Source: Mergibacter septicus (GTDB lineage Bacteria; Pseudomonadota; Gammaproteobacteria; Enterobacterales; Pasteurellaceae). From it: a DNA stretch of 64,000 nucleotides. Each line of letters starts with the position of its first letter. Position 1 is the stretch's first letter. The notes beneath the pieces are model-generated. The model was given only the letters and a program-made list of their open reading frames with translations, was not told the DNA's origin and did not search any database. Of this stretch, positions 61,549 through 64,000 are shown one piece after another. The position numbers and the translations under genes were made by a program. The stretch spans positions 901,001 through 965,000 of the forward strand of contig NZ_CP022013.1 of NCBI RefSeq assembly GCF_003265225.1. The letters run 5' to 3'.

Positions 61549-62898
61549 TCAAGATCTTTGATAGCGTTGTAATTGGCTTTCTTGATCTAATTCTCTTAAC
61601 CAAGCTAATTTTTGTTTGATTTTAGCTTCCATTCCTCGGTCGGTCGGAAAATAAAATTGTGTCTTTGCCAATTCAGCTGGAAAATAATTTTCTCCAGCCG
61701 CATAAGCATTAGCTTCATCATGTGCATAGCGGTATTCAGCCCCAAATCCAAGCTCTTGCATTAATTCTGTTGGTGCATTACGTAAATGGAGAGGAACATC
61801 ATAATCAGGTGTTTCTTGAGCAAGACGTTTTGCCTGTTTAAAGGCGGTATAAACAGCATTACTTTTTGCCGATACAGCCAAATAAATAATCGCTTGTGCA
61901 ATCGCTCTTTCCCCTTCCGCTGCCCCCACTTTGGTATAACAATCCCAAGCATTTAAAGCAATCTGCATCGCACGAGGATCAGCATTACCAATATCTTCAG
62001 AAGCAATTGCTAATAATCGACGTGCGACATAAAGTGGGTCACCACCAGCCGTAATAATACGTGCATACCAATACAGTGCAGCATCTGGTGCTGAACCACG
62101 AATTGATTTATGTAAGGCAGAAATCAAATCATAATAGCGATCCCCTCGCTTATCAAAACGAGCTTGGCGTTCCCCTAATACTTCAACCATTAATTGCTGA
62201 GTCAGTTTCTTTCCGTCTTGATCTTCAACCGCCATATCTGCCATTAATTCCAAGCAGTTTAAAGCAAAACGTGCATCGCCATTTACATATTCTGCCAAGA
62301 GCGTCAGCAAATTATCTTCAATCACAAGCCTCTGCTTTTTTAAACCAACCTCTTGATCGTTGATCGCTCGAAGTAAAATCTGCTCTATTTCCGTGGTAGT
62401 TAAAGCCTTTAGTCGATAAACTCTTGCCCGAGATAACAGGGCATTATTGAGTTCAAATGATGGATTTTCAGTTGTTGCTCCAATAAAAATTACCGTGCCG
62501 TCTTCAATATAGGGTAAAAAAGCATCTTGTTGACTTTTATTAAAACGATGCACTTCATCAACAAATAAAATCGTACGCTGTTGTGCTAACTTATTCTGTT
62601 TTGCCCTTTCGATTGATTCACGAATTTCTTTCACTCCTGATGATACAGCGGAAAGGCGTTCAACTTGTGCATCAAGACGTTTAGCAATTAGCTCCGCTAA
62701 AGTAGTTTTTCCTGTACCGGGTGGTCCCCATAGAATCATTGAGTGCAGAGAGCCTGCTTCTATCGCTTGGCGTAAAGGTTTACCAATACCTAATAAATGG
62801 CTTTGTCCACAATATTCATCTAATGTTGTTGGACGCATTCTCGCCGCTAAGGGACGAAAATCTTGTTCAACAAAATTAAACGACATATTCGACTGCAT
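61549..62898 (-). CDS. rarA: replication-associated recombination protein RarA
   Basis: RarA (MgsA) is an AAA+ ATPase acting at stalled replication forks. The 449-residue product has Walker [14 protein letters not shown]-like [18 protein letters not shown], sensor region [13 protein letters not shown] and the RarA C-terminal tetramerisation domain. I place the start at 62898, with GGGG six bases upstream. ATG 62913 overlaps the lolA stop (TAATG) and ATG 62886 matches homologues best; either could also be used. It follows lolA, as in E. coli. Confidence 0.93.
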   Translation of the reverse strand: MQSNMSFNFVEQDFRPLAARMRPTTLDEYCGQSHLLGIGKPLRQAIEAGSLHSMILWGPPGTGKTTLAELIAKRLDAQVERLSAVSSGVKEIRESIERAKQNKLAQQRTILFVDEVHRFNKSQQDAFLPYIEDGTVIFIGATTENPSFELNNALLSRARVYRLKALTTTEIEQILLRAINDQEVGLKKQRLVIEDNLLTLLAEYVNGDARFALNCLELMADMAVEDQDGKKLTQQLMVEVLGERQARFDKRGDRYYDLISALHKSIRGSAPDAALYWYARIITAGGDPLYVARRLLAIASEDIGNADPRAMQIALNAWDCYTKVGAAEGERAIAQAIIYLAVSAKSNAVYTAFKQAKRLAQETPDYDVPLHLRNAPTELMQELGFGAEYRYAHDEANAYAAGENYFPAELAKTQFYFPTDRGMEAKIKQKLAWLRELDQESQLQRYQRS

Positions 62899-62912
62899 AA
62901 CATTCCCCACCA

Positions 62913-63536
62913 TTATTTACGTTGATCATCAAGCTCAACGCCTTGCGGTAATTTAAATTGGAACAGACTATCCGCTAACACTTTTGTGCTGATATTTTTC
63001 AACTGATACAAATTAATTTGTCCATCTTGTTCAACGGCATTAAACCCTTTTAATTCGCCTTTAGCCGTAATTTCTAAATTAAATTGCCGTAACCGATTTT
63101 GCTTTAATTTTGGTGTGAAGGTAAAGGTATCGCCTTTTTGACTGACTTGATACTGTTGCCAAATATTCTGATCATTACTGCTAATTAAGATAAAGGGAGT
63201 ATTACTTATCACCTCACTGAGCCAATTTGCAGTAACCTGTTCAATAAAAGGATCATAAAACCATAAAGTTTTACCATCTGAAACAATCAAGCTTTCCTGT
63301 GGAGATTGATTATCCAAGCGAAATAAATTTGGTCGTTTTAACTGCAAAAGACCACTGCCTTGTGTAATAACCTTACCACTTGGATCTTTAACCGTTTGCT
63401 GAAAGGTTGCAGAAAAAGAGTTTAATAAGCCTAAACGTTGCAGTAAAACCTGTTGTGCTGTGGGTGCAGCGAATCCTAACGGTAGGCTTAACAAAAGGCA
63501 GAGAAATCCGCCTAAAATATGCCCTATTTTTTTCAT
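62913..63536 (-). CDS. lolA: outer-membrane lipoprotein carrier protein LolA
   Basis: LolA ferries lipoproteins across the periplasm from LolCDE to LolB. The 207-residue product has a signal peptide (hydrophobic 8-22, cleavage near FAAPT) and the LolA half-barrel with [13 protein letters not shown] near 37-49, a conserved Arg in [11 protein letters not shown] and [13 protein letters not shown] near 106. It lies 11 bases after ftsK and its stop overlaps a possible rarA start. Confidence 0.96.
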   Translation of the reverse strand: MKKIGHILGGFLCLLLSLPLGFAAPTAQQVLLQRLGLLNSFSATFQQTVKDPSGKVITQGSGLLQLKRPNLFRLDNQSPQESLIVSDGKTLWFYDPFIEQVTANWLSEVISNTPFILISSNDQNIWQQYQVSQKGDTFTFTPKLKQNRLRQFNLEITAKGELKGFNAVEQDGQINLYQLKNISTKVLADSLFQFKLPQGVELDDQRK

Positions 63537-63547
63537 TCCAATATCCT

Positions 63548-64000
63548 CTAATATTCACCACGGCGGTCTAAAATTTCTCTTTTGCCGTTTACAGGTGATG
63601 ATACAATCCCTTGTTCTTCCATTTGATCCAAAATTCTTGCTGCCCGTGGAAAACCCACACCTAATCTACGTTGTAAATAATTCGCCGAGGTATTGCCTGA
63701 ATTAAGAACCAATGCAACCGCTTCATCAAAACGATCATCTAACTCCCCACTACCATAACGATTGACAGAATCATTCTGTTCATCTTCTGAGGTTTCCAAA
63801 ATTTCAGTTAAATACTGTGGCGTACCTCTTGCTCGCCAATCATCAGCCACCCTCACGACTTCATCAGTGGTCATAAATGCACCGTGTACCCGAACTAATT
63901 GGTTACTATTAGTGCCAGAATAAAGCATATCCCCCTTTCCTAATAAAGATTCAGCACCTGAAGTATCTAAAATCGTGCGAGAATCAATCTTACTTGCAAC
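63548..64000 (-). CDS. ftsK: DNA translocase FtsK (partial, C-terminal gamma domain)
   Basis: The minus strand is open from the window edge at 64000 to the stop at 63548. The 150 codons begin VASKIDSRTILDTSGAESLLGKG and continue as GDMLYSGTNSNQLVRVHGAF, the end of the FtsK motor domain. The last about 65 residues are the winged-helix gamma domain that reads KOPS sequences (LNSGNTSANYLQRRLGVGF, RAARILDQMEEQGIVS). FtsK pumps chromosome ends at the septum and activates XerCD. lolA follows, the standard order. Confidence 0.96.
   Translation of the reverse strand, partial: VASKIDSRTILDTSGAESLLGKGDMLYSGTNSNQLVRVHGAFMTTDEVVRVADDWRARGTPQYLTEILETSEDEQNDSVNRYGSGELDDRFDEAVALVLNSGNTSANYLQRRLGVGFPRAARILDQMEEQGIVSSPVNGKREILDRRGEY

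Overview
The window reads as chromosome of a low-GC gammaproteobacterium, most likely a member of the Pasteurellaceae. The calls resting on this are Haemophilus-like versions of pykA, rsgA, mutL, miaA, rlmL and a small catalase, together with the gene neighbourhoods ftsK-lolA-rarA, gloA-rnt, ptsH-ptsI-crr, dusB-fis and miaA-hfq. Most genes are ordinary housekeeping genes. I see no insertion sequence, prophage, CRISPR array or rRNA operon. Two tRNA genes are present: tRNA-Asn(GTT) and initiator tRNA-fMet(CAT).

Layout. 1-1943 (minus): end of a sialic-acid catabolic set, nanE-nanK-nanQ. 2223-4963 (plus): yoaA-tsaB. 5016-11829 (minus): hfq, miaA, mutL, amiB, tsaE, pykA. 12109-14248 (plus): sixA, cls. 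14266-25628: an accessory locus with two divergent FdrA/DUF1116 modules. 25860-30796 (plus): leu promoter, leader peptide and attenuator, then leuABCD. 31111-32409: dusB-fis. 32858: tRNA-Asn. 33107-35391: a Ca/Na-type antiporter and a PepT-like protein that has lost its active site. 35443-36654 (minus): tyrP. 36933-40886: nusB, tRNA-fMet (minus), mltA, tcdA, znuA. 40955-50411 (minus): RpiR regulator, uup, rlmL, ytfJ, rnd, fadD, orn. 50490-54495 (plus): rsgA, ptsHI-crr. 54590-57188 (minus): NhaC-type antiporter, rnt, gloA. 57285-59679 (plus): unknown membrane protein, mpl. 59779-64000 (minus): katA, rarA, lolA and the end of ftsK.

The most interesting part is 14.3-25.6 kb. On the minus strand are an MFS carrier, a DUF2877 protein, an NRAMP-fold transporter without the metal-binding motifs, a DUF1116 (YlbE) protein, an FdrA protein and an AllS-like LysR regulator. 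This FdrA is split by one in-frame TAG into a 504-residue protein and a 57-residue C-terminal piece. Divergent to it on the plus strand is a second, full-length FdrA, a second DUF1116 protein and a carbamate kinase. FdrA, YlbE and YlbF (DUF2877) of E. coli are known as the oxamate carbamoyltransferase AllFGH, which works with carbamate kinase to make ATP from carbamoyl phosphate. The doubled FdrA/YlbE pair, the single DUF2877 and kinase, the two dedicated transporters and the absence of any upstream allantoin gene suggest an import-and-ferment system for a carbamoyl or amide compound. The substrate cannot be read from the sequence.

Other points: a complete classical attenuator ahead of leuA with a 21-residue leader rich in Leu codons; a catalytically erased PepT paralogue whose ribosome binding site lies in an inverted repeat; and a fis-type promoter with a GC-rich discriminator ahead of dusB-fis.
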